Shown: positions 26,311-35,524, counted from the first letter of the stretch. The stretch is 64,000 nt of DNA from Lentzea guizhouensis (GCF_001701025.1 NZ_CP016793.1:6200001-6264000), one strand, 5' to 3'. Numbers and translations are program-made. The notes: a model not told the origin generated them from the sequence alone.

Positions 26311-27651
26311 TCAGCCGACCCCGTCCGGCGCGACCCGCACGAGCGCGCCCATCCGGAACAGCAGCGCGGCCGTGTCCTCCGGTGAGACGAGCCCGTCGTC
26401 GGCGAGCGCCGCCGGCGAACCAGCCTCAAGCGCCCGCTTGACGTGCTCGTAGGTGCGCATGGGCAGCTCGGAGATCTCAGACGTCCTGGGCACGAAGACG
26501 AATCCGGTGTCGACCTCGGCACGCCACTGCACCTTGCCCCAGGACAGTTCGGGGAGCGTGGTCTCGAGCGGCAACGTCTTGAGCGCCTGCAGGTCGAGCG
26601 CGAACAGCAGGTGGCGCAGTTTGCCGTCGAGCATGTGCGCGGTCAGGATCGTCCGGCGCGCGTTGGCGCCCATGGCCTCGGCGAGGCCGCGGTCGGCCGC
26701 CAGTTCGCGCATTGCCGCGAGGAGACCCTCGTCGTCGTCGACCAGCAGCCCGTCGACCCGATCCGTCACGATCTCCGGGATGCCGCCAACGCGCGACGCG
26801 ATGACGGGTTTGCCCGCGCCCATGGCCTCCTTCACCGCGAGAGGGCCGGTCTCCGGCACCGTGCTCGCCAGCACGACGACGTCGCTCGCCGCGATGACCG
26901 GACCGACGTCGTCGACGTGCCCGAGGAACGTCACCCGCCCGGCGACGCCGAGCTCCGCGGCCAGGTCTTCGAGCTCCGCCCGCATCGGACCTTCGCCCGC
27001 GATCACCAGGTCCGCGTCCACCTCGGCGAGCGCGCGGAGAACGCGGTCGATGCCCTTTTCGTGCGACAGGCGCGCGAGCACCGCGAACGTCGAGCGGCCG
27101 GGGTCGAGGCCGAGCTCGGACTTCGCCGCGGCGTGGTCGATCGCGTCGAGTTCGTCGAGGAACCGGCGGTCCACACCGCTGTGGATCACCTCGACCGAGC
27201 CGTACGGCACGGACTCCTCGCCGAACTGCCGCTCGGCCTGCTCGTGCGACGTGGCGATCAGCAGGTCGGCGCGTTGCAGGAACGCCCGCGCGGAGCCGTG
27301 GACCTCCAACGGGTACGCGGAGTGGCGGAACAGCATCACCATCAGGTTCTCCGGCGCGGGCGACGTCGCCTCGTGCAGCACAGCGGCGTCGTGGCGTCCC
27401 GTCGCACACACCACGTGCGCATCCGGCACGACCGCGCGGACGGCATCGACCGCGCTCGCCGGGTCCTCGGCGAACGACGTCACCTCGGTGATCGGGATCT
27501 CCGCCGCGTGCAAGGCCTTCGCCATCCGGCCGCCGCTCTCGGCGACCACGTGCACCGCGTGTCCCGCGGCGCGCAGACCCCGGACCACGGAGAACATGTA
27601 GCGGTGCTTGCCGCCCCACGCCTGGTCCGAGACAGAAAGAACGATCTTCAT
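26311..27651 (-). CDS. tunD: GT4 glycosyltransferase, TunD-like
   Basis: 446 residues. GT-B fold: N-terminal MKIVLSVSDQAWGGKHRYMF, later VLARLSHEKGIDRVLRALAEV and the GT4 donor-site signature EAMGAGKPVIASRVGGIPEIV with the EX7E pair. After the GT domain (ending about residue 355) an 80-residue tail has SELPMRTYEHVKRALEAG and VSPEDTAALLFRMGALVRV, like a small helix-wing domain. It would attach GlcNAc to the tunicaminyl-uracil core (inference). The ATG at 27651 overlaps the repaired radical SAM stop by 3 bases. As sequenced, the frame is open across both genes and would give a 777-residue fusion (see findings). Confidence 0.87.
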   Translation of the reverse strand: MKIVLSVSDQAWGGKHRYMFSVVRGLRAAGHAVHVVAESGGRMAKALHAAEIPITEVTSFAEDPASAVDAVRAVVPDAHVVCATGRHDAAVLHEATSPAPENLMVMLFRHSAYPLEVHGSARAFLQRADLLIATSHEQAERQFGEESVPYGSVEVIHSGVDRRFLDELDAIDHAAAKSELGLDPGRSTFAVLARLSHEKGIDRVLRALAEVDADLVIAGEGPMRAELEDLAAELGVAGRVTFLGHVDDVGPVIAASDVVVLASTVPETGPLAVKEAMGAGKPVIASRVGGIPEIVTDRVDGLLVDDDEGLLAAMRELAADRGLAEAMGANARRTILTAHMLDGKLRHLLFALDLQALKTLPLETTLPELSWGKVQWRAEVDTGFVFVPRTSEISELPMRTYEHVKRALEAGSPAALADDGLVSPEDTAALLFRMGALVRVAPDGVG

Positions 27652-28644
27652 CGGACCTCGAACCCTTCGAACACCTGGCGATCCAGCAACGCGCTGGTCG
27701 GCCGCCGCGAAGTCCCAGAAGATCTGGCGCAGCTCGTCCTCGGTGTACTCGTCGACCTCCTGGGCGAGCTGCTCCTGCGCCTCGACCCAGATGTCCTTGA
27801 TGGACTTGTCCTTCACGTTCCCGAGTGGCGTGGAGCTGTAGAGCCTGCTCATCGTCACGTCGCCGGTCGCGGAGATCGCGATGCTGCTGTCGCGCACGAG
27901 GTACGGGAACATCACGACGTCCTCGCTCTCGCCGTTCTTCTGACCGGGCACCAGGTAGGGGGCGTTGAGCGCGAGGTGGAACTCGACGTCCGGCACGCGC
28001 CTGCGGAACTCCTCGACCTGCTCGTTGAGCTTCATGGTCTCCTGCTCGGTCAGCAGCAGCCGGTTGCGCGCGCCGCGACCGTGTGCCCGGACGAGGATGT
28101 AGTTCTGCCGGCGGAACCCCTCACGCCGCAGGAAGTCCGTCAGGTCGAACACGTTGTGCAGGTTCGTCTTCATGACGGTCGTGAGCACGCGGAAGCTGGA
28201 GACGCGCTCGTTCATGTAGGACGCGTTCTCGATGACCTTGTCGAACGCGTCGACGAGGCGGACGGCCTCGAACGTCTCCCTGGTGCCGTCGATGCTCACG
28301 CGGATGGCGTCGATGCCGCACTCGATGATCTTGTCCATCTGCTCGCGGGAGTGCGCTGCGGCGTTCGTGATGAGTGTGACCGTGGACGTCCTGAGCGTCG
28401 GTACCACGTCGATGAGGTCCCAGAACCCCTTGCGGAGGGTGGGTTCGCCGCCGGTGAGCGTGATCTCGAAGGTGTCCATCTCGTCGAGCTCGTACATCAC
28501 GTCCTCGAGCTGGCTGATCGACAGCATCTTGCGACGGATGTGCGCGGGGATCTCCCCGGTGTTGGTGCGGCAGTGGATGCAGCGCAGATCGCAGGCGTAC
28601 GTGACGTCCACGCTCGCCCGCACGGGCGCTGAGTACCCGGTCAT
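27648..28644 (-). CDS. tunB: Radical SAM enzyme, TunB-like (one frame break)
   Basis: About 331 residues once repaired. The radical SAM 4Fe-4S motif CDLRCIHC is at residues 18-25, followed by LTGGEPTLRKGFWD (SAM amino-group site) and IRVSIDGT. Further on, SRLYSSTPLGNVKDKSIKDIW has the layout of a SPASM domain start but no cysteines, so only the SAM cluster is present. In tunicamycin biosynthesis TunB is thought to make a uridine-5' radical that adds to the exo-glycal, forming the C-C bond of the 11-carbon core. Near 27700 one extra base in GGCGGCC joins it in frame to the glycosyltransferase. Removing it gives an end LLDRQVFEGFEVR and a TGA overlapping the next ATG. ATG 28644 follows AGGAG. 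Confidence 0.88.
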
Positions 28645-28721
28645 TGCATTCGCTCCTGGAGTAGATGACGTCCGAAGGGCGGGGGCCGTGCCGGTGGCCC
28701 CCGACCCGCCTGCTTTCGGTG

Positions 28722-29348
28722 TTACGAGGTGATCTGGGTCGTGGTGAGCACGGGGTTGGGGTCGAGGAAGCAGGAGTTCGACAGGGGCAGCGACCCGCCG
28801 TCCGGCGTCTTGGCCACCACGTCGAAGGTGAGGCTGGGATCGGTGTGACTGGACCCGCCGAACCTGGTCTCGACGGTTCCTCCGTCACCCGCGCGCAGCA
28901 CGACCGAGAACGTCGGAAGCGTGAACGACGCTCCCCCCGCGATCGGGCCGGGAACGGTGAGCAGCAGGCCGTCGGGTCCGATGCTCGTCGACGGGGGAGT
29001 GTCGCCGAGTCCGGAGCCACCGCTCAACGAGTGCGAGACGTAGCTGCTGTTGGCGGGCAACGGAACCCGGAACACCAGATTCGAGATCTGCTGGACCGAG
29101 TCCGGGTCCGTCGTCGAGCTCGCGGCCACGAGCGTCGCGGTGAGGTCGCCACCGGGCGCCACGGTCGCGGGTGCGCTGCCGTCGACGGTGTGCTCGAACT
29201 TCGACAGCACGTCACCGCCCGGCGACGCGGCCTTGCAGTCGAACACCAGTCGCGTTTCGGCGGCGGAGGCGAGGCCCGCGGTCAGCGGGGCCAACGCGAG
29301 TGCCAGCACCGCGGGCAGCGCAGCACGACGGATGAGTGTGTTCTTCAC
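28722..29348 (-). CDS. Secreted protein of unknown function
   Basis: 208 residues. GTG at 29348 (preceded by GGGAG) opens a signal peptide (RRAALPAVLALALAPLTAG, cleavage near ASAAET). The mature part is beta-rich, with one Cys close to each end (LVFDCKA and NSCFLDP) that could form a disulfide. It resembles the small secreted beta-sandwich proteins common in actinomycetes but I assign no family. It lies between the tunB-like and tunA-like genes and reads with the former. Whether it belongs to the pathway is unclear. Confidence 0.75.
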   Translation of the reverse strand: MKNTLIRRAALPAVLALALAPLTAGLASAAETRLVFDCKAASPGGDVLSKFEHTVDGSAPATVAPGGDLTATLVAASSTTDPDSVQQISNLVFRVPLPANSSYVSHSLSGGSGLGDTPPSTSIGPDGLLLTVPGPIAGGASFTLPTFSVVLRAGDGGTVETRFGGSSHTDPSLTFDVVAKTPDGGSLPLSNSCFLDPNPVLTTTQITS

Positions 29349-29602
29349 ACGGAACTCCCATTCTGCATGATTGACGAGGGGTTGCACACGGCTGTGTGCA
29401 TTCATGCTTCGACCAGCCGGTTGCGGCCCATTTCTTCCTAGCAGAGGGCAACATGCCCCTAATCGACCGGTGAACCAGTTGACAGGATGTTGCCCTCGGC
29501 GCGCGCCGGCGAGGACTTCGTCGGCAGCTTCAGGTCATCGATCCGCTGGTCGATGAAGCGTCAACGGGCCATGGCTAGTCTTCGGGGCGGAACGTGATTG
29601 CC

Positions 29603-29627
29603 GAATACGCGGCCGTGTCCCGTATTC
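29603..29627. promoter_or_regulatory. Inverted repeat upstream of the tunA-like operon
   Basis: GAATACG (29603-29609) and CGTATTC (29621-29627) form 7-bp arms about an 11-base centre. It lies 48 bases before the tunA-like ATG, in the divergent 326-base gap shared with the secreted-protein gene. It could be an operator for the biosynthetic genes. The rest of the gap holds no gene. Confidence 0.4.
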
Positions 29628-29674
29628 GTGGTACCTGATTTTGCGCCGCTGTTTCCGTATTTTGGGGGTTCTTC

Positions 29675-30640
29675 ATGGGGGCACGCGTGGAGCGTGTGCT
29701 GATCACCGGTGGTGCCGGTTTCATCGGCAGGCACCTCGCCGCCAGGCTGCTGCAGGCCGGCTCCGAGGTCGTCGTCGTCGACGACCTGCGGGTCACGCCG
29801 TTGCTCGGCACCGTGGGCGAGCTGCGGGCGAAGGCTGTGCTCGAGATGGACCCCGGCGACCTCCGCGGCGTCGACGTCGTCTACCACCTGGCCTCGCACA
29901 AGAACGTGCCGGAGTCGTTCGACCGGCCGCTCGACTACCTGGACAACGTCGACTCGGGCCGCCACCTGCTGGACCTGTGCGAGCGGGCGGGCGTGCCGAA
30001 GGTGTTCGTCGGCAGCACCTGCGAGGTGTACGGCGCCGCGCACCTGCCCAACCGCGAGGACATGGCGCTTTCGCCCCGCTCGCCGTACGCGTCGTCGAAG
30101 GTGGCACTGGAGATGATCGCCCGCAGTCACCAGCAACTGCCTCGGTCGATCACCGAGGTCACCGTGGTGCGGTTCTTCAACGTCTACGGCCCCGGCGAGC
30201 GCCCCGACGCCGTGGTGCCCGCGCTGTGCCGCAGCGCCATCCGGGACGGCAGGCTGCCGATCGAGGGCACCGGCGCTCAGCGCAGGGACTTCTCCTACGT
30301 CGACGACACGGTCGAACGCCTCGTCCGGCTGGCCGCCGTTCCCACCGGGGCGTCGGGGGGCACGATCAACGTCGGGTCCGGCCGGTCGCACACCGTGTCC
30401 GCGCTCGCGCGGCTCATCCAGTCGATCAAGCCGGGTGTCGAGATCGAGCACCGCCCACGCAGGCGCAACGAGATCGCCGAGTTCCTCGCCAGCACCCTGC
30501 ACCAAGACGAGGTGCTCGGCCCGGTCGCCGAGCCGACCGCGTTCGCCGACGGCGTGCGCAGGACCTACGACTGGTGGCTCGAGCGGCTCTCGGCTGACGT
30601 CGACGCTCGCGAGCTCGCCGGCCAGGAGGCTGGACGATGA
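29675..30640 (+). CDS. tunA: UDP-GlcNAc 5,6-dehydratase-like SDR, TunA-like
   Basis: 321-residue extended SDR. GGAGFIGRH (residues 12-20) binds NAD. The active-site strand reads GSTCEVYG (Cys116, Glu117), followed by Tyr138 and Lys142 of SPYASSKVA. A Cys-Glu pair in this place together with Tyr/Lys is the arrangement reported for TunA, which converts UDP-GlcNAc into a 5,6-ene exo-glycal (from memory of the family). Ordinary 4-epimerases have a Ser/Thr there. VRFFNVYGPGERPDAVVP and RRDFSYVDD complete the fold. GGGGG precedes the ATG. First gene of a plus-strand run, overlapping the acyltransferase by 4 bases. Confidence 0.87.
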   Translation: MGARVERVLITGGAGFIGRHLAARLLQAGSEVVVVDDLRVTPLLGTVGELRAKAVLEMDPGDLRGVDVVYHLASHKNVPESFDRPLDYLDNVDSGRHLLDLCERAGVPKVFVGSTCEVYGAAHLPNREDMALSPRSPYASSKVALEMIARSHQQLPRSITEVTVVRFFNVYGPGERPDAVVPALCRSAIRDGRLPIEGTGAQRRDFSYVDDTVERLVRLAAVPTGASGGTINVGSGRSHTVSALARLIQSIKPGVEIEHRPRRRNEIAEFLASTLHQDEVLGPVAEPTAFADGVRRTYDWWLERLSADVDARELAGQEAGR

Positions 30641-31623
30641 GCGAGCAGATCATCCCGGGAGTGCTGGTCCGCCTCTACGACCTGCCCGCCTCCGCACCCG
30701 CGAGCCTGGCCGGCACGGGTGAGTGGCGCGCGAGGACCGTGCCCCCGTCCGAGCAGGCGGCGCTGCCCTTCGACTGGTCGGTGCTCGGACCGGCCACGAC
30801 GCCCGCCTCACTATTCCCCGACAGCGAGCTGCTGCTGTTCGAGGCCGGCGACAAACCGGTCGCGTCAGCGGCGCTGAACACGTCCGGCCGGGGCGTGGTG
30901 GGACCGATCCGGTTCGACCCCGCGGCTGACCCGCGACTGCTCGGGGAGGTGCTGCACGCGGCGCTGTGGCGGATCCGGTGGCGCGGCTACGCGTACGGCT
31001 TCCTCGACACCGCCATGGTCCAGCTCGCCGCGGACGAGCTGCGCACCGCCTTCTGGGAGCTGCCCGACCCGCGCGAACGGCTCGGCGCGGCCGAGCGCGA
31101 CGACCCGAGCCTCGAATGGGGCGACATCCTCGTCGACCTGCGGGGAACGAGCCTGCCGGTACCCGTGGTCGACCTGGAGCTGGACGGATTCCCGGTCCAG
31201 GTGCGGCGACCCGAGGCAGCGGAGCAGTTGCTGCTGGTCGAGTGGATCCGGGACGAGTACGGCCTGGGCTGGGCGTCGGAGATGCAGCGTGCGTTCGCCA
31301 ACGACCCCGTCTCCGGTGTGATCGTCGCCCGGCGTGGCTTCTCCCAGGACCCACGGGAGTGCCTGCTGGGCTTCGTCGGCTACAACACCGTGCGCACCGG
31401 CATGCTGTCGTCGATCGCGCTGAGCCCGGTCGTCCGCGGCCGCCACCCGATGATCACCGCCTCGCTGCTGAAGCTCTGCCTGAGCGAGGCTCGCGCCAGC
31501 GGGTTCGACCACGTGGTGCTCGGTGGCGTCAGCCGGAGGCAGGCGGCGCTGATCGGGATTCCGGCCGCGTGGACGATCCCCGGCTCGTATCCCGGCATCT
31601 TCGGCAAGTCCGTCCGCGGGTGA
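30637..31623 (+). CDS. tunC: GNAT N-acyltransferase, TunC-like
   Basis: 328 residues. The C-terminal half (about 190-328) has a GNAT fold: EWIRDEYGLGWASEMQRAF, CLLGFVGYNTVRTGMLSSIALSPVVRGRHPMITASLL (beta 4 and the acyl-CoA/ACP binding loop) and SGFDHVVLGGV. The N-terminal half is a divergent domain of similar size, as in two-domain GNATs. In tunicamycin biosynthesis TunC puts the fatty acyl chain on the free amine exposed by TunE. Here the acyl donor could be an ACP loaded by the synthase encoded at 35601-50090. ATGA overlap with the tunA-like gene. Confidence 0.85.
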   Translation: MSEQIIPGVLVRLYDLPASAPASLAGTGEWRARTVPPSEQAALPFDWSVLGPATTPASLFPDSELLLFEAGDKPVASAALNTSGRGVVGPIRFDPAADPRLLGEVLHAALWRIRWRGYAYGFLDTAMVQLAADELRTAFWELPDPRERLGAAERDDPSLEWGDILVDLRGTSLPVPVVDLELDGFPVQVRRPEAAEQLLLVEWIRDEYGLGWASEMQRAFANDPVSGVIVARRGFSQDPRECLLGFVGYNTVRTGMLSSIALSPVVRGRHPMITASLLKLCLSEARASGFDHVVLGGVSRRQAALIGIPAAWTIPGSYPGIFGKSVRG

Positions 31624-31634
31624 AGGAGGACGTC

Positions 31635-33194
31635 GTGCGCACACCGAAAGTGGTCGTCTTCTGCATCGACGGGGGCGTCGCGGACGTCGTGCGGCGGTAC
31701 GGGTTGTTCGACATCGGCACGCGGTTCCCCCGGCACGCGGGCGGTCGGGCGACGGTGCTGCCGACGATCTTCCCGTCCTCGACGGCTCCCGCGCACGCCT
31801 CGTTCCTCACCGGCGTCGACGCCGGTGGGCACGGCATCGTCGGCAACCGCTTCTGGTCCGGGGAGCCCGTGGCCGACATCCGCGGCCGATGCGCGAACCC
31901 CGTCGCAACACTGCACCCGTACGAGCACACGTCGCTCACCGCGCCGTCGCTGCTCGACTGGTTCGCCGCGGAGGGCGCGAGCACGGCCGCCGTGCAGTTC
32001 CCGCAGACGTTCTCCCGCCAGCCGTTCCCAGCGCAGTGCCCGGCGCTGTACTGCCTTTACGCGCCGGCGCGCTCGGTCGACGTCACGCTCACCGAGATGC
32101 TCTACGGCACGTTCGTCGGCGGCTGCGTGCTCGAGTACTACGAGCAGCCCGTCGAGGTGATGGTGACCGACGTGGCCGAGCCGGACGGCGAACGGGTGGT
32201 GCTGGTACAGGTGCAGGACGGTGACCCGGTCCGGCTGCGGTACGGCGCGACGGGTCGCGTCCGGGGTCACGTGCGGGAGGGAGCGGTCTCGTTCGCGATC
32301 ACCCCGTCCGCCCTCGACGGCGGCCGGGTGCGGCTGGCCGTGGGCACCGCGGTGCTGACGATGGCCTTCGGCGGACTGACCAACGCCGAGCTGGCGCACC
32401 TTGACGGGCCGAGCTCCCTGTCGGTCGAGTACACGGCCAATCCCGGCCACGACTTCCACGAGGCGCCCAGCGCCGACTGGATCGGCAGGGCCGCGGTGCA
32501 CGTCGCGCAGCGGTACGAGCCGGACGTGCTGTTCGTCCGGTTCAACCAGGCCGACCACGCTCAGGAGCTCCTGTACTGGCATGCCGCGCGGGGCGCGCGG
32601 GACGAGTCCACGCTGGCGCGCGCGCAGATGCTGCAGGCTTACCGAACGATCGAGGCGAACGTCATGATGATCGCCGAGACGATCGGTCCCGATGCCAGCT
32701 ACGTGTTCTTCTCCGATCACGGCATCGACTGGGTGGAGACCCACATCCGGCCGGACAGCGTGCTGGAGGACCTGGGCTGGACAGATCGGATGATCTTCCA
32801 GGGCGACTCCAACTGCGCGTTCCTGTACGCGGACACCCCGCTGAGTGCGGCGGAACTGGAGAAGCTGACGGTCGCGGTCACTTCGTTGCACCCGTCGGTG
32901 CGGGTGCTCGACGCCGCCGGGCTGCGGTCGTTGGGCCTGCGAGCCGACGGGCCGAGGATTGGTAGGCTGGCGATCACGTCCGGTGCGCACACCGAGTTCC
33001 AGTACTCGCCGGGCCCCCGGTGCGAGGCCGTTCGCTCGGCCTCGCACGGCTACCTGCCGACCGACCCCGCCATGAGCGGGTTCTTCCGGATGTCGGGTCT
33101 TGGCACCGAGGGGCTCCCCGCTCCGCGCGGGCTGACCGCGGCAGCGGATGTCGTGCGCACGATCTGGCAGCGCCGACAGGAGCCGAGCAGTTGA
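31635..33194 (+). CDS. tunG: Alkaline-phosphatase-superfamily hydrolase, TunG-like
   Basis: 519-residue type I phosphodiesterase/nucleotide phosphatase fold. Metal and nucleophile sites in order: FCIDGG (about residue 10, metal Asp), PSSTAPAHASFLTG (about 47-60, Ser/Thr nucleophile), FNQADHAQE (about 303-307, Asp and His) and FFSDHG (about 359), with a late HTEF. An insert at about 160-270 is beta-rich. TunG is viewed as a UMP phosphatase supplying uridine to the radical SAM step. The GTG start at 31635 follows AAGGAGG. Its stop overlaps the ABC ATPase TTG start. Confidence 0.85.
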   Translation: MRTPKVVVFCIDGGVADVVRRYGLFDIGTRFPRHAGGRATVLPTIFPSSTAPAHASFLTGVDAGGHGIVGNRFWSGEPVADIRGRCANPVATLHPYEHTSLTAPSLLDWFAAEGASTAAVQFPQTFSRQPFPAQCPALYCLYAPARSVDVTLTEMLYGTFVGGCVLEYYEQPVEVMVTDVAEPDGERVVLVQVQDGDPVRLRYGATGRVRGHVREGAVSFAITPSALDGGRVRLAVGTAVLTMAFGGLTNAELAHLDGPSSLSVEYTANPGHDFHEAPSADWIGRAAVHVAQRYEPDVLFVRFNQADHAQELLYWHAARGARDESTLARAQMLQAYRTIEANVMMIAETIGPDASYVFFSDHGIDWVETHIRPDSVLEDLGWTDRMIFQGDSNCAFLYADTPLSAAELEKLTVAVTSLHPSVRVLDAAGLRSLGLRADGPRIGRLAITSGAHTEFQYSPGPRCEAVRSASHGYLPTDPAMSGFFRMSGLGTEGLPAPRGLTAAADVVRTIWQRRQEPSS

Positions 33195-34090
33195 TCGCCT
33201 ACGAGGTCGTCGGGGTGTCCAAGCGGTTCTCGCCCACTGGTGCGCCGGTGAACGACGACATCACGTTCTCGGTGGCGCAGGGCGAGTTCTTCGGACTGCT
33301 CGGGAGCAACGGGGCGGGCAAGACCACGCTGATCAAGCAGATGATCGGACTGCTGAAGAGCGACAGCGGCAGCATCCGGCTCTTCGGTCACGACGTCGTC
33401 GCGGAGTCGCGGTTCGTCGGTACGCAGGTCGGTTACATGCCGCAGACGGCGTTCGCGCTGAACAGCCTTCGAGTGTGCGAGGCACTGTACTTCACGGCGT
33501 ACCTGCGGGGCCTGTCGTCGAAACAGGCGCGGCGGCAACGTGACCTCGTGATCGACCGGCTGGACATCGGCGACTGCCGGAACAAGGTCGTGCGGCAGAT
33601 GTCCGGCGGCGAACGGCGGCTGCTCCAGCTCGCCGTCGCGATCATCGGCGACCCGCCCGTGCTGATCCTCGACGAGCCGACCAACGAGCTGGACCCCGTG
33701 CGCCGCAGGCAGGTGTGGGATCTGCTGCGCGGGCTCAACCACGACGGCCGCACGATCATCCTGATCACGCACAACGCGTTGGAGGCCGAGCAGGTCATCG
33801 AACGCGTGGGCATCATGCGCGACGGCCGGATGGTCGGCCTCGGGCAGCCGGGCGAGCTCAAACGACGGCTGCCCCGATCGCTCACGCTGGACATCACCCT
33901 GCGCGACGGCACGCCCGTGGACCTGCCGAACTACGTGGTCGTGCAGAGCCGGCACCGGGACAGGGTGACGGCGCAGATCGAACTGGAGGACCTGCCACGC
34001 CTGGTGGCGGAGGTGGACCTGCGGGAGCTGCTCGAGTTCCGCCTGCAGTTCAAGACACTTGAGGACGTGTACTTCGACCATGTTCAGTGA
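33191..34090 (+). CDS. tunI: ABC exporter ATPase, TunI-like
   Basis: 299 residues. Walker A GSNGAGKTT (about residue 38), Q-loop in GYMPQTAFAL, signature MSGGERR (about 135), Walker B VLILDEPTNELDP and H-loop LITHN. The 75-residue C-terminal extension is typical of drug-exporter ATPases (DrrA/CcmA type). The TTG start overlaps the previous stop (TTGA). A longer open frame upstream lies inside the phosphatase gene and is not used. It pairs with the permease that follows and would export the antibiotic and protect the producer. Confidence 0.92.
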   Translation: MIAYEVVGVSKRFSPTGAPVNDDITFSVAQGEFFGLLGSNGAGKTTLIKQMIGLLKSDSGSIRLFGHDVVAESRFVGTQVGYMPQTAFALNSLRVCEALYFTAYLRGLSSKQARRQRDLVIDRLDIGDCRNKVVRQMSGGERRLLQLAVAIIGDPPVLILDEPTNELDPVRRRQVWDLLRGLNHDGRTIILITHNALEAEQVIERVGIMRDGRMVGLGQPGELKRRLPRSLTLDITLRDGTPVDLPNYVVVQSRHRDRVTAQIELEDLPRLVAEVDLRELLEFRLQFKTLEDVYFDHVQ

Positions 34091-34859
34091 CCCGACCGGC
34101 GTCGGCAACCGTGCGCCGCAGAAGTTCCCCCAGGTCGTGTGGGCGCTGTTCCTCATCCAGATGTCCAACTGGCGCTGGTCGTGGCCGCAGATGCTGCTCA
34201 CCGGCATGCTCGGCCCGATGGCGACCATGGGCGCACTCGGGCTCTTCGCGCGCAACAGCGGCCCCCAGGCCGTCCAGTACGTGCTGGCGGGCAGCATCAC
34301 CATGGCGCTGCTCTTCGAGACGCAGAACAAGGTCGCGAGCAACTTCGCCTTCATGAAGACCACCGGTGCGTTCGACTTCTACGCCTCGCTCCCGGTCCGC
34401 AGGGAGGCGTTGATCATCGGGACGGTCGGCGCGTTCACCGTGCTCGCACTGCCCGCGGTCGTGTGCACGTCGCTCTTCGGGATCTTCGTGCTGGACGTGC
34501 CGATCAGCCCGTCACCGTTGTTCCTGCCCGTGCTGGCGTTCGTGGTGCTGCCGTTCGCCGGGCTGGGGGCGTGGGTCGGCAGCCGGTCGAGCACGATCGA
34601 CGAGGCGTCGTCGGTGAGCCTCGGGATCACCATGGCGATGATCGCGGTCGGCCCGGTGACCATCCCCGAGCAGCTGCTGCCGCGGTTCCTGGTGTGGCTC
34701 GGGCACCTCAACCCCGCGACCTACGCCTCGTCGTTGCTGCGGCAGGTGCTCATCGGCGAGATCGCACCCCGGGCCGCGCTCGACGTGGTCGTGCTGGTCG
34801 TCTTCTCGGCCGGTGTGTGGACATTGACCCGGTACCGCACGAAGTGGCGGGCGGCGTAA
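34080..34859 (+). CDS. tunJ: ABC-2 type exporter permease, TunJ-like
   Basis: 259 residues with six predicted membrane segments, beginning near residue 35 after NWRWSWPQM. The DPTNELDP-type ATPase is encoded immediately upstream, with an 11-base overlap. LVWLGHLNPATYASSLLRQVL before the last helix is the hallmark of ABC-2 permeases of drug exporters. ATG 34080 is chosen because the upstream ATG at 34059 would overlap the ATPase more and adds no conserved residues. Confidence 0.9.
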   Translation: MFSDPTGVGNRAPQKFPQVVWALFLIQMSNWRWSWPQMLLTGMLGPMATMGALGLFARNSGPQAVQYVLAGSITMALLFETQNKVASNFAFMKTTGAFDFYASLPVRREALIIGTVGAFTVLALPAVVCTSLFGIFVLDVPISPSPLFLPVLAFVVLPFAGLGAWVGSRSSTIDEASSVSLGITMAMIAVGPVTIPEQLLPRFLVWLGHLNPATYASSLLRQVLIGEIAPRAALDVVVLVVFSAGVWTLTRYRTKWRAA

Positions 34860-34870
34860 GGGGACTTCGC

Positions 34871-35491
34871 ATGACTGGGGGGCCTGTCCGGTGGTTTCTG
34901 CTCGGCTGGCTGGGGGTGCACGTCCTGGCGTCAGCGTTCGTGCTTCTGGCGGATGACGACGCGACGAGCGAGGGACTGTGCCGCGCGGGGCTCGGGGAGG
35001 TGGCGCGGGCGCTGAGCGCGCTCGGCAACCCGATGCCGGTGACCGTGCTGGCAGCGGCGTCCGCGGTGGCGGCGCTCGTCCTGCGGCGGTGGTGGGCCGC
35101 GGTGGTGCTTGTCGTCGTTCCGTATCTCGCGACGTACACCACCGGTCTGCTCAAGAACGCGTTCACCCGGCCGCGGCCCGTGTTCGAGTGCGTGGCGGGC
35201 GGGGAGTTCGGGTTCAGCTTCCCCAGCGGGCACGCGGTCGGCGCGACCACTGGATTCGTGCTGGTCGCGGTGTGGGTCGCGAGTCTGCTGCCGCAACGGT
35301 TCACGCTGGCGGTGTGCATTCCCGCCGCGGTGCTCGCCGGAGCCGTCGCGTGGTCGCGAGTGGCGCTCGGCGCGCACTACGCGACAGACGTGGTGGCCGG
35401 CCTGGTGTGGGGCACGCTGTGGGTGATGCTGGGCGCGGGCCTGCTCGTTGTTGGCAAGAAGATGCCACAGAACGCGGTCGAATCGCTCTGA
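34871..35491 (+). CDS. tunL: PAP2 membrane phosphatase, TunL-like
   Basis: 206-residue integral membrane phosphatase with five to six helices. All three PAP2 motifs are intact: KNAFTRPRP (about 95-103), PSGHAVGATTG (about 118) and SRVALGAHYATDV (about 160). TunL in tunicamycin clusters is such a protein, thought to recycle undecaprenyl pyrophosphate or help self-resistance. Tunicamycins block UDP-HexNAc:polyprenol-P transferases such as MraY and TagO (established). It is the last gene before a promoter-like gap. Confidence 0.88.
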   Translation: MTGGPVRWFLLGWLGVHVLASAFVLLADDDATSEGLCRAGLGEVARALSALGNPMPVTVLAAASAVAALVLRRWWAAVVLVVVPYLATYTTGLLKNAFTRPRPVFECVAGGEFGFSFPSGHAVGATTGFVLVAVWVASLLPQRFTLAVCIPAAVLAGAVAWSRVALGAHYATDVVAGLVWGTLWVMLGAGLLVVGKKMPQNAVESL

Positions 35492-35524
35492 ACGATCACC
35501 GTTTGCAGGTTCCGGCTACTTTCC

